NCBI RefSeq assembly: GCF_901000735.1
Contig: NC_081543.1
Coordinates: forward strand, 27,609,515 to 27,673,514
Source of the DNA: Corylus avellana
Taxonomy: Eukaryota; Streptophyta; Magnoliopsida; Fagales; Betulaceae
DNA length: 64,000 bases
Direction: 5' to 3'
Made by a program: the position numbers and the translations under genes. The notes beneath the pieces are model-generated. The model was not told the origin of the DNA. It did no database searches and worked only from the letters and a program-made list of their open reading frames with translations. Below are positions 22,251 through 34,302 of the stretch, piece by piece (positions within the stretch are counted from its first letter, which is position 1; each line of letters begins with the position of its first letter).

Positions 22251-24301
22251 TCATATTAAGTTGGAACTGCCGGGGGCTTGGGAACCCCCGGACAGTTCGA
22301 GACCTTTGCCGTTTGGTGAAGGAAAAGAAACCCCACTTGGTTTTCCTTATGGAAACCAAGCTTCAAGCACATCGAATTGAAAAAATAAGAATCCGTTCTG
22401 GATTTGGAAGTGTCTTTGTCGTAGATAGTGTTGGGAAAAGCGGAGGTTTGGCTCTTTTCTGGAGCCCGGAAGTTGCAGTTGATATACAAAATTATAGTCG
22501 TCGCCACATCAATGCCGTGGTGACGGGAGAAGGGTCAGGCCAACAGTGGAAATTTACGGGCTTTTACGGACACCCGGAAGTGGCAAAGAGAAAGGAATCA
22601 TGGACTTTCTTACGTCACCTACGTACGTTTCAGCCACAAGCATGGATGACCATGGGGGATTTTAATGAAATAACTCATGATGGGGAAAAATGTGGTTCCC
22701 GCAGAAAACCAAGGTGGCAAATGGAGGAGTTCCGTGAAGCTATAAACGGAAGTCGACTGTACGATCTGGGCTTTGTGGGGCCAAAATTTACTTGGAGTAA
22801 TGGCAAAGTAGATGACCAATTCATGATGGAGCGTCTTGATCGGGCCATGGCAAATGAGGAATGGAGGGACTTATTTCCCATTCACCGAGTGGAGATCTTA
22901 GCTCAGTATGCATCTGATCATGCCCCTGTGCTGGCAATCTTTCATAAAAATAGGCCGCAGAAGAGGTGTGGACAGGGGAGTGTTTTCAGGTATGAAAGAG
23001 CTTGGCACAAACTTAAGGATCATAAAGAAGTCATAAGGAAGGTCTGGAGGGTTAAGCAAAATAATAGGGGGGGATGGAAGTCAGTTCTGGAAAAACTGGA
23101 GGGGAGTAGAAAATCCCTTATTAAATGGCAGAAAGAGAATAAAAATCCCTCAGAAGAATTTCTAAAGGAAACGACTTCAAAAATCCTTGAACTTCAAGAA
23201 GAAGAGATCCCATGGGATCTTGATGAGATTCGGGCTCTTCAATCTAAGGCAAATGACGTTATGGAAGAAGAAGAGACGAAATGGCAACAAAGAGCAAAAG
23301 TAAACTGGCTGAAGCATGGGGACAAGAATTCAAAGTTTTTTCATGCATGTGCCACGGAGAGGAGAAGGGCCAATACTATAACTAGTATTGTTGATATGGA
23401 GGGAAAAATCTGCGATACACCCGCAACCATTGAAGCTGCGTTTATATCCTATTTCAGGGGAATCCTCACAACGTCGAACCCGACAGGGATAGATGAAGCT
23501 CTGGATCTATTATCAACAAGAATAACAGCTAAAATGAATGCAGACCTGGAGAAAGCAGTCTCCAGGGAAGAAGTCAGCTTGGCTCTATGCCAAATGGCGC
23601 CTCTAAAATCTCCGGGTCCAGACGGATTTCCAGCAGGTTTCTTCCAAGATAATTTTGCTGTGGTGGGAGAGGAGGTATTTGAAGCTATACAAAATTTTTT
23701 CTCCTCAGGTGTTCTTACCCCTGCTGTAAATTCTACGTACATTGCTCTTGTTCCAAAAAAATCAAACTCTGTTGTGGTTTCCGATTATAGACCTATCTCA
23801 TTGTGCAATGTCCTGTATAAAATTCTTTCTAAGATTTTGGCAAACAGGTTGAAGTTACTGCTCCCTCATATTATTTCGAGTAATCAGTCCGCCTTTATTC
23901 CAGGCAGGCTGATTTCGGATAATATTTTAGTTGCCTATGAAACACTACACACTATGCATTCTAGGATGTATGGTCGTGTGGGATACATGGCGCTAAAATT
24001 GGATATGAGCAAAGCGTACGACAGGGTGGAATGGATTTTTTTGGAGAAGGTAATGAGAAAGATGGGTTTCTCTGGAAAATGGATCCATATGGTGATGCAA
24101 TGTGTTACGACCGTATCTTACTCCATTTTGCTTAACGGAGTACCAGTGGGCAAGTTCTCACCATCCAGAGGAATTCGCCAGGGTGACCCACTCTCTCCTT
24201 ACCTGTTCATCTTATGTGCGGAGGTCCTAAGCACACATTTCCAGCATGCCGAGAGCACTGGTTTATTAGGGGGGGGTCCCAACATCTCCACGAGGTATGA
24301 A
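22247..24301 (+). CDS. L1 LINE ORF2 (endonuclease/reverse transcriptase), truncated by gap
   Basis: The first 685 residues are present. The apurinic-type endonuclease has WNCRG (Asn 7), FLMETK (Glu 36), GDFNEI and SDHAPV (about 223-228). The reverse transcriptase begins near residue 455 with SPGPDGFPAGFF. It continues with SDYRPISLCN, then NQSAFIPGRLISDNILVAYE, the first catalytic Asp in LKLDMSKAYDRVEW (about 585), and GIRQGDPLSPYLF (about 643). The gap cuts just before the FADD box, so catalytic competence cannot be judged. ORF2p nicks target DNA and primes reverse transcription there. The start overlaps the ORF1 stop (ATGA), suggesting reinitiation. Confidence 0.92.
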
Positions 24302-24401
24302 NNNNNNNNNNNNNNNNNNNNNNNNNNNNNNNNNNNNNNNNNNNNNNNNNNNNNNNNNNNNNNNNNNNNNNNNNNNNNNNNNNNNNNNNNNNNNNNNNNN
24401 N
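24302..24401. other. Assembly gap 1, 100 N
   Basis: Exactly 100 N, the usual placeholder for unknown size. L1 ORF2 sequence lies on the left and copia gag sequence on the right. Reading frames crossing it are artefacts. Confidence 0.98.
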
Positions 24402-25648
24402 GGATGAGTTCATCCAACTTCAACAATATGCCAAATGTTAATGGATTTAAAGTATGCTCTCATACGAATTTTTCAAAGCGTATAATTCGTTCCATCAAAG
24501 ACGGGAAGAGAGTTAGGTGCAACAGTATGAGACATTTGAAAAAGAGTCTCGGATCACACTCAGGAAATAATTCTTTCATAGAGTGAACCGGCTCTAATAC
24601 CAATTGAAAAACCCTAATTGTCTCCAATTAACATCTATTCAGATTGTATAGGTGTTTCACACAAAGTATGCGGAAATAGATCTGACCTAATAGATAATGA
24701 TCAACCAAATATAGATATGCAATAAACAATAAAGAACACAGAAATTTGGTTATGAAGAGGAAAAACCATTTAGAAAACTCTCTAAATGTAAAACCTCTTC
24801 GGAGCAGCCAAACCCAGGAAATCACTCTAGTGTAAAAGACTAAGGATTACACGAAGTTCACAATTACAAACCCTTTGCAATTGACACTCCCTTGCATAAG
24901 ACAAGCGACCCACTTGACTTCTACCGCAGTAGGCTTTTCCAGAACATCTGGCACAATTCTTCTATGATTTCCTTCACCGGAACTCCAATTGGCTTCAAGT
25001 ATTTAATCAACCAAGAATGAGATTTCTCACTTTTACTCTAAGAGAGATTCAAACGCTCTAGTTCAATATCTCTATATCTCTCTCTTAGCTCACAGTATTC
25101 GCTCTCTGAATACATACCTAATGACGTGCAAACAGATCATTTAAAGAGAAATTCGCACACAATTTAGCGGCCGTGTCCAGACAGGGATAACTACGTGTCC
25201 GGACATGTCTAGGGTTACATTACGCGTAAAACCCTAATGTCCAGACAGCCAAGCCCTAGGTCCAGACAGACCATGTAAATCTAGCCTTCTGTAAATGCTG
25301 TCCGGACACTGCTTATAGCTGTCCGAATAGGTCTTTGAAGAAACCAAGTTTGGTTTTCTGGAAGTGTTGTTTGGACCCTACTCTTGGCTGTACGGATAGG
25401 TCTTCAAAGAACCCAAGATCAGTTTTCTGGAAATGCTGTCCGAACACTGCTTCTAGCTGTCTGGACAGGTCTTCAAAGTTCAGCTTTCTGGAAATGCTGT
25501 CCAGACACTGCTTCTGGCTGTCCGGACAGTTCTTCAAAGTTTAGCTTTCTGGAAATGCTGTCTGGACACTGCTTATGGCTGTCTGAACAGGGTGATCATT
25601 TTCATCAAATTACATGGAAACCGAATGTGCCAAAAACATAAACTAACA
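24402..25648 (-). mobile_element. copia fragment, contig 2 copy (gag start, PBS, LTR)
   Basis: Holds the gag start region with the same Trp-to-stop changes, the primer-binding site (24591-24602) and the full 1044-bp LTR (24605-25648). The rest of gag is cut by gap 1. A few bases differ from 12331-13374, including some in the CTGTCCGGACAG array. Confidence 0.8.
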
Positions 25649-26019
25649 CCTTTGACATTTCAATTAATAAAACGTGATTGCTCTTTGAACCAATGAAGTG
25701 ATGAACCATGCACCCATGTCATAAAGTGCTAATCATAGGTTGTCTCATTTATTTGTTTAGTGTCACTCATCCCAGGATTGTGAGACAGGGGAGGTGCTTT
25801 TGACATTGCGATTTTGCAAATTAAAAATGGGATTTTAAACTAAATTACAAAAAATATATTATTTTGGGAGTGGTTTTTTTTGAAAATCTAAAAAAAAAAA
25901 AGAAAAAAAAGAAAAAAAGAAAAATGAAGCTACTTGAAAACGTAAAAAAATATGCATTAGCAATTCGTAGACAATGAGTGCACTTTTAAAAACGTACATT
26001 TTTAAATATTAAACTGCTT

Positions 26020-26619
26020 GGTAACAACAACAACAACCACTTTGGCAGTTGAGGCGGGTTGGCACTACAGAAATCAGAACATGATCCATTGTCAAGAAGA
26101 ACCGATCTTCGGATGTAAAAGTCTCCATAACAAGATAATACTAAAAAGAAAACAGAGAGACTATCAAAAATATAACAAAATTAATCAGAAAAACTGAAAA
26201 ATAACAACAGAAAAACAATAGGAAAAAAAAAAAAAAAAACTGCAATAGTTAAGTGAATTTGCCACCAAGTTGCGCGTGAGATCCATGTGCGGGTGCATGG
26301 GAGGCAAACAACAATATGAAAGGTGGCGCGGAGAGGCGGAGTGGTTGGAGAAGGTGGAGGAGTGGCAAATTACGGGGGAGACAGGCCTAAGATCGATATG
26401 GTTTGAAAAATCCGAGATATGATCTTCAAGTGGAATACTAAGAAAAGGTAAGAGACAACAAAGTGGGACGGCCATGGTGGATATTAGAGGAGGGAGGGAA
26501 GGGGGGAAGGGAGGAAAATGTGCGGGAGAAAAATCCATTCCTCCTCCCTTGGACAACCTCACAGAGGAGGTGGAGAGCCTCACAAAAGGAGGAGAAAAAG
26601 AAAAAAAAAAAACTCAATC
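26020..26619. repeat. Dispersed repeat downstream of the GT90 gene (copy 2)
   Basis: Matches 13741-14340 with a few substitutions and longer poly(A) tracts. No supported gene. Confidence 0.55.
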
Positions 26620-26813
26620 ACAAGAGTTTGTGATTGGTCCTTGCCCTGACTACCAAATAGCATTCATGTTAAAATTTCTTAGAGAATTCTGCAGTTACAA
26701 TATCTATTATTGTCGTAGTTTTGTGAAGAATAGAACATGTCTAATATATCAGTAATTCCCACTGAAAAGGGAAAAAAAAAAAAAAAATCTCAGATGAATC
26801 ACTGAAAAAAAGA

Positions 26814-27560
26814 CTAAGATTTACTCTTAGTATTTGCACTTTCCCAATACTTATTTTCCCACTTCTCCACTTGCCTTATTATATTGGCATTCCTCCTATA
26901 AAAATTTCCAACTTTGGGTTCAAAAGGAGGAGGCATGATGCATGGGCCTGTCAGATAAGGTTCCTTCACTAAGGACTCCATCATGAACTTCTTCGCAGTC
27001 CCATTTGCAGCGCAGGCCATGGTCTCATAGCATAGCTCCACTGCTGCTTCTGGAACTTTTGGTTCGAATTTCAAGAGGCTAGCATATTCAGTTAACATGT
27101 GGAACATATAGTCATACACATACTCCATCTTTAGCTCTTGTTGAATGAAGTCACTCGCTGCTTTTCCTATAGATTGCGCCTACATATATAGTCCATGCAT
27201 CCAGCTTTATAGATATATTGGGTACACAAATATTGTTATTCCAAATAAAAATTTGTGTTAATTAGAGATGCTTACTTTTTGTTTGTGACTGTTTCCCCAA
27301 TCTACAGCAAATTTGATGGATTTGCACTTGCCGTTGTCCCTTACTGGCCAGTAGTGATGCAGAGGCTGTAGACTTCTCGTGAAGAAATCATAGTACTTTG
27401 GTTTCACAAGCAGTGTGACAGAATCACAGGCTAGAATGTATTTCTCGCTCACAGACCATGCATATCCTTCAATATAGATCTTGTATCTATGTGGGTTATC
27501 AAAGAATATAGAGAAAATTAATTAGTTTATAATTAAGATTAGATTTACTAAATCTTACAG

Positions 27561-27603
<43 letters not shown>

Positions 27604-30154
27604 GTGTTTGCATTGGCTTGCCAGACCTGATTTCTTATATCCTTTTTGAGACTCAAGGATCCAATCCTGAAAAATTGTACTCATTTGTTAATTAATGCAT
27701 ATATTTTTCTAAAAAATTGCCCGTCTAAAGGATTATTGGGATCCTCTATAATTGGGGTTGCATGCAATTTCAACATCTCATAAATAGGAGAAATGAAATT
27801 GAGAGTATCTAATTAGTACTTTTTATTTTTTGACATGTTCGCATAAAGGGAGAGAATTCAAACTAATAACTTTTACTTCATGAAGCATCGTCTCCAACCG
27901 ATTGAGCTAAGGTGGGTAAAATTGTCATTTTAATTTTTCATTTGGACAATTTTGATCCCCCAGAGAAAAAAAAAAAACTAACCGACTCCTCTCTATTTTA
28001 GCATTTTCCTAAATAGGAGGCCTGCGAGCTAGACACAAAAAAGCCCCATGAGCAGCCTCTCTTTAATTGTAGAGGATATTGCCAAACTATTGCAAAATTC
28101 CTAAATTACCTGGATATATAAGCGAGCATTCCAGTCGTGTGTGTCAGAGAGATTGCATTTAAGGAGGTCTCTCCTGGTTTCAGCTACAGAAGGGTTTCCC
28201 TTCCAGTAAGCATATGGTTCCCTTTTCAGCCATTTGCTCCTGTTGTTACCTTGTTGAAGTTCCTTCAGCAAACCTTCCCATGGCCTTATATTTATCTCAG
28301 CCCTACATAAAACAGCACATAGAACCTTGTCAAAGTCTTGTTATAAACAGTACTCTTATCATGAAATTCAAGCCTCATAAAGGAGTGTAAAGAAGAAATA
28401 TGTCTGCTTGTTTTTATTTCCTTTATTGAATAAGCAAATGTAATTTATCCCTCTATATGAATGAATGCCTTGAAGTTAATAACATTTAATCAACAATTCA
28501 AAATAATAATAATAATAATAATAATAAATTAACATTAATCAAAATTGTGAACCGACATGGTCACATGGGTGTTTTTACAAGAAAGTGGATATATAGTGAG
28601 CCAATTCCAATACTTTGGTGCAAAAATTTTACTATTACAACAATTTGTGTTATTTAGGTCCCTCTAATTTGTCCCATTATGATGCTATTTGTCCTTCTCT
28701 CACACATTTTTTAAAAAAATCACCCATACGGGGTCCTACAAATTCAATGGCTACTTGAATTTTATAGACAGGTCTTTGACAACATGTGGTATAGAGCCCA
28801 CTTGTCCAAAGTCGATGAGAATTTCCTAAACAAGTGGCCAAAAAATGAGTCTCACACTTTATCATATTGTCCTAAGCAAATATGCATGCCTACAATTTTC
28901 TATTCAAATTGTAATAATTTAGAAAAATTCAGATAGTATACGTGAAATAGTTTAGCCTATTTATCCAATTAGATGACCAAACAATTTTACAATATAATGT
29001 CAAAATTACTAACAAATTGATAAATATTTCAATTCAAACCAACCTTATCTCTTGTAGGCGGCTGTATATAGGTCACGTGTAAGTTGAAACAATATATAGA
29101 CCAGCTAATCATTCAATTATGACATGCACCTGTAGCAATGGTGCATACCCCCACGTTTAAACCTAGCCTAGCTGTAACATGGGACCAACCTGGCCCACAC
29201 GTCAACTTCTCGAGTAGGCTAGATTCAGGTACATGCTAGTGTATTCTACCATGCATGGACCTTAATTACTATATACCATAACTACCATTCTTAATTTTAC
29301 ATCAAAAACCATGAAAAATAGCACAAAAGATCTATAATTAAGCCAGTATATATATATCAACTTACCAACCCCAGAAGGACCAATCAGGGAAAACAACATC
29401 CCTTGTCCACCTATCACCACAGTATCGAAACAACGGCGGAGGACTCGTCGTGTTCCATTCAGTTGATCGGATCACCGGCTTGTCGTCGCAGTCAAACATC
29501 AGCTCCAAGTCGGGAACCCTACCAGGGTACCTTTTGAGAAGCTGCAAAATCCCCCATATCGTAAACATGTCCCTCGTTTGTATAGACTTCTTGTACTTCT
29601 CAACATAAGCCTTGCCCTTAACAATCAGTAGCCGGAAATGCGCCGTTCTTTTGGCTTTCTCCACCATCTCCCGACTGATTCCTGTGGCTTTCCACGGCCG
29701 TAGATCCTCATGGATCCACCGGAAATAGTCTGGACATACATGTGTTGATGATTGGTCGACTTCACCATCGAGGTTGAAGGTTGTCAGGCAATTCGTTTCA
29801 ATGGAACAGTTCAGTGCAGGGATTTCAGCTTTCTTGGTGGGTGTTTGAGGCTTTTCAGAGACTATTATAGTTAGGTTTCTTCTTGAATTATCAGCAGAAA
29901 GCTTAGACTGCAAGATTGAAAAAAAGATCAATAAAAAAAAAATTTCAGACCGAATTAATTAAGCACGAACAATGAAGCAAAGAAGTAGTAATCAGACTTA
30001 CAGGGTCAAACCGAAGAGAAGAAATAAAGGTGAGGGTGATGAGAATAACAAAGAAGGGGATGGCGGCTGCAAGGCGCTTGATATTCAACCTTGTCGTCCC
30101 GGAGAAATGTCTAGCCAATCCAGAACACTGCAACATCGGGACCCAGCTGCACAT
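26814..30154 (-). CDS. GT90-family glycosyltransferase, copy 2
   Basis: Exons 30002-30154, 29366-29907, 28110-28302, 27602-27666, 27276-27486 and 26814-27179 give the same 509-residue type II membrane protein as 14535-17860. The one exonic difference I found is synonymous (a Gln codon, CAG versus CAA, in exon 4). Intron 4 carries an (AT)n run expanded by about 28 bases relative to copy 1. All splice signals are kept, so both copies look functional. If the two segments are haplotypes, this is the second allele rather than a paralogue. Flanking order is the same as in copy 1: dispersed repeat downstream, hAT MITE upstream. Confidence 0.92.
27563..27600. repeat. Expanded (AT)n microsatellite in GT90 intron 4
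   Basis: A pure AT run directly before the exon 4 donor. The corresponding run in copy 1 (about 15284-15292) is far shorter. It sits next to the splice site but leaves GT intact. Confidence 0.85.
27832..27922 (-). mobile_element. tRNA-derived SINE fragment in GT90 intron 3 (copy 2)
   Basis: Same A-box- and B-box-like words as at 15525-15615, at the same place in the intron. Confidence 0.6.
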
Positions 30155-30432
30155 TCTATAATATTTTCTTTAATTCGCTTGTATAGCAGAGAAAATGGCG
30201 CAGCCTTCGTGCAAATTAGTCAGAGAAAATGGCGATTGTTTTTCAACTACTGCTTCTCGCATCAATAAATGCCGAGATTTATCGTTTAGAAGAAGTTTGT
30301 GAAATATATAGGAAGTCAAAGTAAAGCAGCTTTGGGTTTCGTATTGGGCGAGAGTAAAATACTTAGGTGATCATCAGGTAAATCAGGATGCATGTAAGTA
30401 CTGCAGTCCTACTAGAGTTTGCTAAGGTTAAT

Positions 30433-30569
30433 TAGGGGTGAAAAGGCGGGCAGTTATTCCGCTCGCTAACCGCTAACTGCACTAATCACTAACATTTTTA
30501 AAGACGGTTAGTAAAAACCGTTAACAGTTTATGCGGTTACAGTTATGAGTTTTAGGTTTTTCAAAATGG

Positions 30570-30607
<38 letters not shown>

Positions 30608-30882
30608 GATGTCGCTTTTGTTTAAAATTTCAAATATATATAAAAATGTATAAAAATTTAGAAATGATGTCCAATATAAAATGATATTATCATATTATTA
30701 TAAAAACGAAATCGTTTTTGTTTTTGTTTTTTTTTTCAATTTTTTTTTTTAATTTTTTTTTAAAAAAAACGATTTTGCAGTAATTAGAGTTACTAACTAC
30801 TAATCGTCAGTTCATTGCTTAGGCGGTTACGGTTAGCAATTTTAGCTAATAATAGTTAACCGTAACCGCTTTTTTACCTCTA
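30433..30882. mobile_element. hAT-type MITE upstream of the GT90 gene (copy 2)
   Basis: Counterpart of 18139-18586, with the same termini and the same flanking 8-bp repeats. It differs in the lengths of the AT and T tracts and by a few bases. Confidence 0.8.
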
Positions 30883-32118
30883 ATGTTAATCAGTCTAAAG
30901 GATCCAGGATCTCCACATGACCATTACTCATTGGTTGGGAGTTTTGAGGGTGTCATGTGTTGACCCAAAAGGCTAATTCTAGTTGTTTAAATCATTTCAT
31001 ATTAGTATTTAGGAAACCGATGGGCTAATTCTAATTGATTTGGATGATTTAAACTATTAGTATTTAGTAAACTTATAATTTCATTGGATCTAGGTTTTTT
31101 GACTTAAAAATTAGGCTTAACCCTTATTAAAATTAAAATTAACTCTTTTATTTATGCTTTGGCCTCTTCAATTCCTGATTTTGAGGATTTGGAAACTCTT
31201 ATAGAATTTGGGTTAGGATTCCAAAATCACAGCCTCAGCCCCGCCACCGTCACCTTGTCAAGATGTCCCCCCTTCGGGATTTGCATAGGGTTTCGGATCT
31301 GGCTTTTTCAAAACTCAATATGGCATCTTTTGTTAGCTCCGCCCATCAATGCACTTCACCATCATCTTCATTTGGCTAGTTGTTTTGGTTCTCTTAATGG
31401 ACCGGATCATTTATTTGACTAATTTTTGCCGGTTACTTTGTTTCTTTGTATCTCCATTGCTTTTCGGGTTGTTGTTTGGATTACCCACTGTTTTGTGTTT
31501 TATCCTGTATTTCCCTTTGCCCCTTAAGTAACTATACAGGACACTCTTCCTATTTCTCGATGTATATACAACGAAAGTGGAGCAAATTTTTAAAAACCAT
31601 TCACGTTTAACACTAAAATTCACATTAAACCTGCTGTTTCATGTGGCAAAGGGTTAAAATTATTTTTTTAAAAAATAAAAAAAAATCATATATATATATA
31701 TATACAAGTACTCGAGCACTGCCAAGGGACGCGATCCTTAGGGCCAGATCATACAAAAACAAAATATATAGCATTTGTAATAAGCTTTCATTAGTGATTA
31801 AATATTGTCAAGCACTAATAGAGATTCCTCAGATAAGTGGAATTTATAGTCATCTTTTTGAAAATAAAATTTAAAACTTGATAGCTACGTTACTCTTTTG
31901 TCAAATGAAACCATTAATAATTGGCCAGATTTTGCTTTTTCCGAAAAAGTTGGCAATAGTGATCTGCTGATTTTAAATTTTAAATTCCTACAGAAGTAAA
32001 TCCCCAGACAGTTTCATGGAAAAGACAAGGTGAGTTTTGTCGCCTTTGATAAGAATGTAAAATGGTTGTCTTGTTTGTTGGCCTTTTTTAGTTTTCTACT
32101 TTTTGTTTTTGGTCATTG

Positions 32119-32160
<42 letters not shown>

Positions 32161-32453
32161 AATGTTTGCCCTTCTTCCTTAAAATAATTGAAGATGGAGA
32201 ATATAAATGGTGGAAGGTAAAGGGTAAAATTTGAACATTTTACCACTAGACTTTCTCATGAAGACTGTACTGATCAGGGATATCAAGCGTTTAACCATGA
32301 GAAAGAAAACATGAATTTAACCATGCATTCTTTCACAAAATAAAAATGCACAGGATTTGACTTAGGTGCTGTAAAATAACCACAACATATGTGTTGTAGT
32401 CTTTTGAACGGTTCAAATTTAATTTAAAACTTGAAATTAAATATGGAACGTCA
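30883..32453. other. Intergenic, copy 2, no gene seen
   Basis: Counterpart of 18587-20152. (AT)n runs near 31688-31703 and 32120-32157 differ in length from copy 1. The right edge is the pre-insertion site of the LINE. Confidence 0.5.
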
Positions 32454-33973
32454 TTTCTAATAAAGAATTGGGGAGGAGTTTAGATTATTAGAAGATTAAA
32501 GAGGTTGGGTCTACAGGCACATGATTTTATGAACTTCTTGAGATAATTGTTTAGGTGTGGAATACTAGAAGTGGAATTGGCCCATTCAGTTGGAAATGGA
32601 CTGAAGTTGACCCAATATTTAAATGAAAAGGTCATGCATGCTTGGTTGCATTTTATGTCACATGCACAAGGCAGTAGCGCGCCATGAAGCCCAGCAATGT
32701 AGGCAGTCCTCATGATTCATGAACATTTTCAGCACTTTTTGGGTTGGAAAGATTCAAGAGTACTCAGTAACTCTAATTTGTTGGTGCCTGCCATATTTGT
32801 TAGCTAATGCCTAAGTCCCCAATTAAAAATCGCGACTGTGTTCATTTTTTTTTTCTCTCTCTCTCTAGGCAAGCACTACATATATACTGTGTACATGAAT
32901 TGCATAATTTTTTTTTTTCCGGGGTTAATTAATCATACCCCCTTCAACTACCATTCATTTATACGTTGCTCCCACAAACTACTAACGGTCACATTTAATC
33001 CCCTTTAAATACCAATTGTAGCCAAAAACCCCTTCGGTTGTTAAATATGACAGAAAAACACACACGTGACATGTATGGATGCGCTATTTTTTTGTGAAGT
33101 CACAAAAATGCCCACAAGTAAAACAATGTATAACTAAAAAAACTTAAAACTTACAAAAAAAAAAAAAAAAAAAATAACAAATAAAATAAATAATAAAAGA
33201 GAATATAATTAAGGGGGTGGTCGATCGTTGAACCACCCTTAAGGGTGGCAAAATGATGCAGGGTGGGTGTGGTGGTCGCAAAATAAGCAAAACAAGAATC
33301 ATAACTCTTTCGTAATATTAGAAAATTCGAGGCATCCATTTCAAGAAGATATACATCTTGGAACGGGCTTATAATTATTTTAAGAATCATAACTCTTTGT
33401 ATGTGTCGGTTTGGCAAATTTAAGATATTATATCAAGAGGTATTTTTAGAATTACTCAGCATATGGTTAACCATTGAATTATATATATATATATATATAT
33501 ATAGTTGGTTGAAGCTGTGAAATCAAAATTGTAAAATAATTATGAAATAGATATGTAATATATAACATTTCTCTTGGAAAAGTGATTTTAGTTAGTGCAA
33601 TGACTACAATATTCACACTGTTAATTGACACCTCCATGTAAAAGTGTTAGAGAAATCAATTAATAAATGAAATTCTAATATTAGATGAGATCTCATACGT
33701 ACATTATGTATGATTCACGTGTACATATATATTCAAGGATTTGGATGAGAGAATTATTATCACATTAATTTAGTTTCTTCAAATGATTACAAGAAACATA
33801 GAGTAAAAAAATCAAAAATTGATTTTAATATAAGGCAGCCGGCCCCTTTGGAGTATAAGGACAAAATTATAGGCAATATGTTTATATTCGGCGTGACATC
33901 GACAAGCCTTCAAGATACCTTTCCAAGTGCTTCTCTATAACTTAAAATCTGTAAAGAAAAAGTTGAAGATACT
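32454..33973. other. Intergenic with transposon scraps, no gene seen
   Basis: At 32920-33065 there is a terminal piece that looks like a long-TIR MITE (GGGGTTAATTAATCATACCC followed by short C-rich words), but no matching opposite end. A poly(A) run at about 33158-33174 and a short GGGTGG/CCACCC inverted stretch at 33214-33247 follow. An (AT)n lies at 33481-33502. No open frame here has a recognisable domain. Confidence 0.45.
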
Positions 33974-34226
33974 TATGGCATGTTTGGTTATGCGTTTGAG
34001 GGGCTTAAAAGTATGTTTAACACACACAAATTTTGTTTTTTTTTTTGTTTTTTTTTTTTTTTTAAAAAAAAAAAGTACCCGTTTGGTAAAAAAAATTGAA
34101 AGCGTTTTTAAAAGTCTAAAAAGCTTAAAAATGGCCAAAATGCCAAAAGCTTATTAAGATTTTGCCAAAAGACATATTTTTTACTTAAAAACTCTATTTC
34201 TCAAACGCAATCACAAACATACTCTA
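33974..34226. mobile_element. MITE with GTTTGGT-type ends
   Basis: The left end is GGCATGTTTGGTTATGCGTTTGAG-like and the right end is its imperfect inverse (CTCAAACGCAATCACAAACATACTC-like). The interior is T-rich with CCGTTTGGTAAA. This layout is common to plant hAT-type MITEs that begin with a GTTTGG word. The target-site duplication is not clear. Confidence 0.6.
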
Positions 34227-34260
34227 AGGTTATTAAGAAATTAAGAAAACGCAATCATAA

Positions 34261-34302
34261 AATGACCCTAAAACATGCTCTAAAGCATGCTCTAGGGTCA
34301 TT
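34261..34302. repeat. 42-bp hairpin
   Basis: AATGACCCTA is answered by TAGGGTCATT across a short spacer that itself holds two CATGCTCTA words. It lies just right of a MITE and could be a very short foldback remnant. Confidence 0.65.

Larger units (their letters stand above)
20153..24301 (+). mobile_element. L1-type LINE, 5' complete, 3' lost in assembly gap
   Basis: It begins where the two haplotype copies diverge. A short leader of about 184 bases precedes ORF1, which overlaps ORF2 by ATGA. Neither ORF has a stop in the available sequence, suggesting recent activity. The bases AAATATGGAACGTCA just before it (20138-20152), preceded by TT, fit the L1 endonuclease target TT/AAAA and are the predicted target-site duplication. 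The 3' half of reverse transcriptase, the tail and poly(A) lie beyond the gap. Confidence 0.88.
24402..32453. repeat. Large duplicated segment, copy 2 (pairs with 12128-20152)
   Basis: It starts on the first base after gap 1 and follows copy 1 to the GGAACGTCA at 32445-32453. From there it continues into TTTCTAATAAAG, where copy 1 has the LINE. The offset changes from 12274 to 12307 and then to about 12301 through small microsatellite and tract-length changes, with no large indel. It looks like the LINE-free haplotype. Confidence 0.9.

Noticed and set aside
22247..24586. A single 779-codon ORF running through gap 1
   Set aside because: The N run is not sequence. The part after the gap is copia gag-leader DNA read on the wrong strand. 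The real ORF2 is only visible to 24301.
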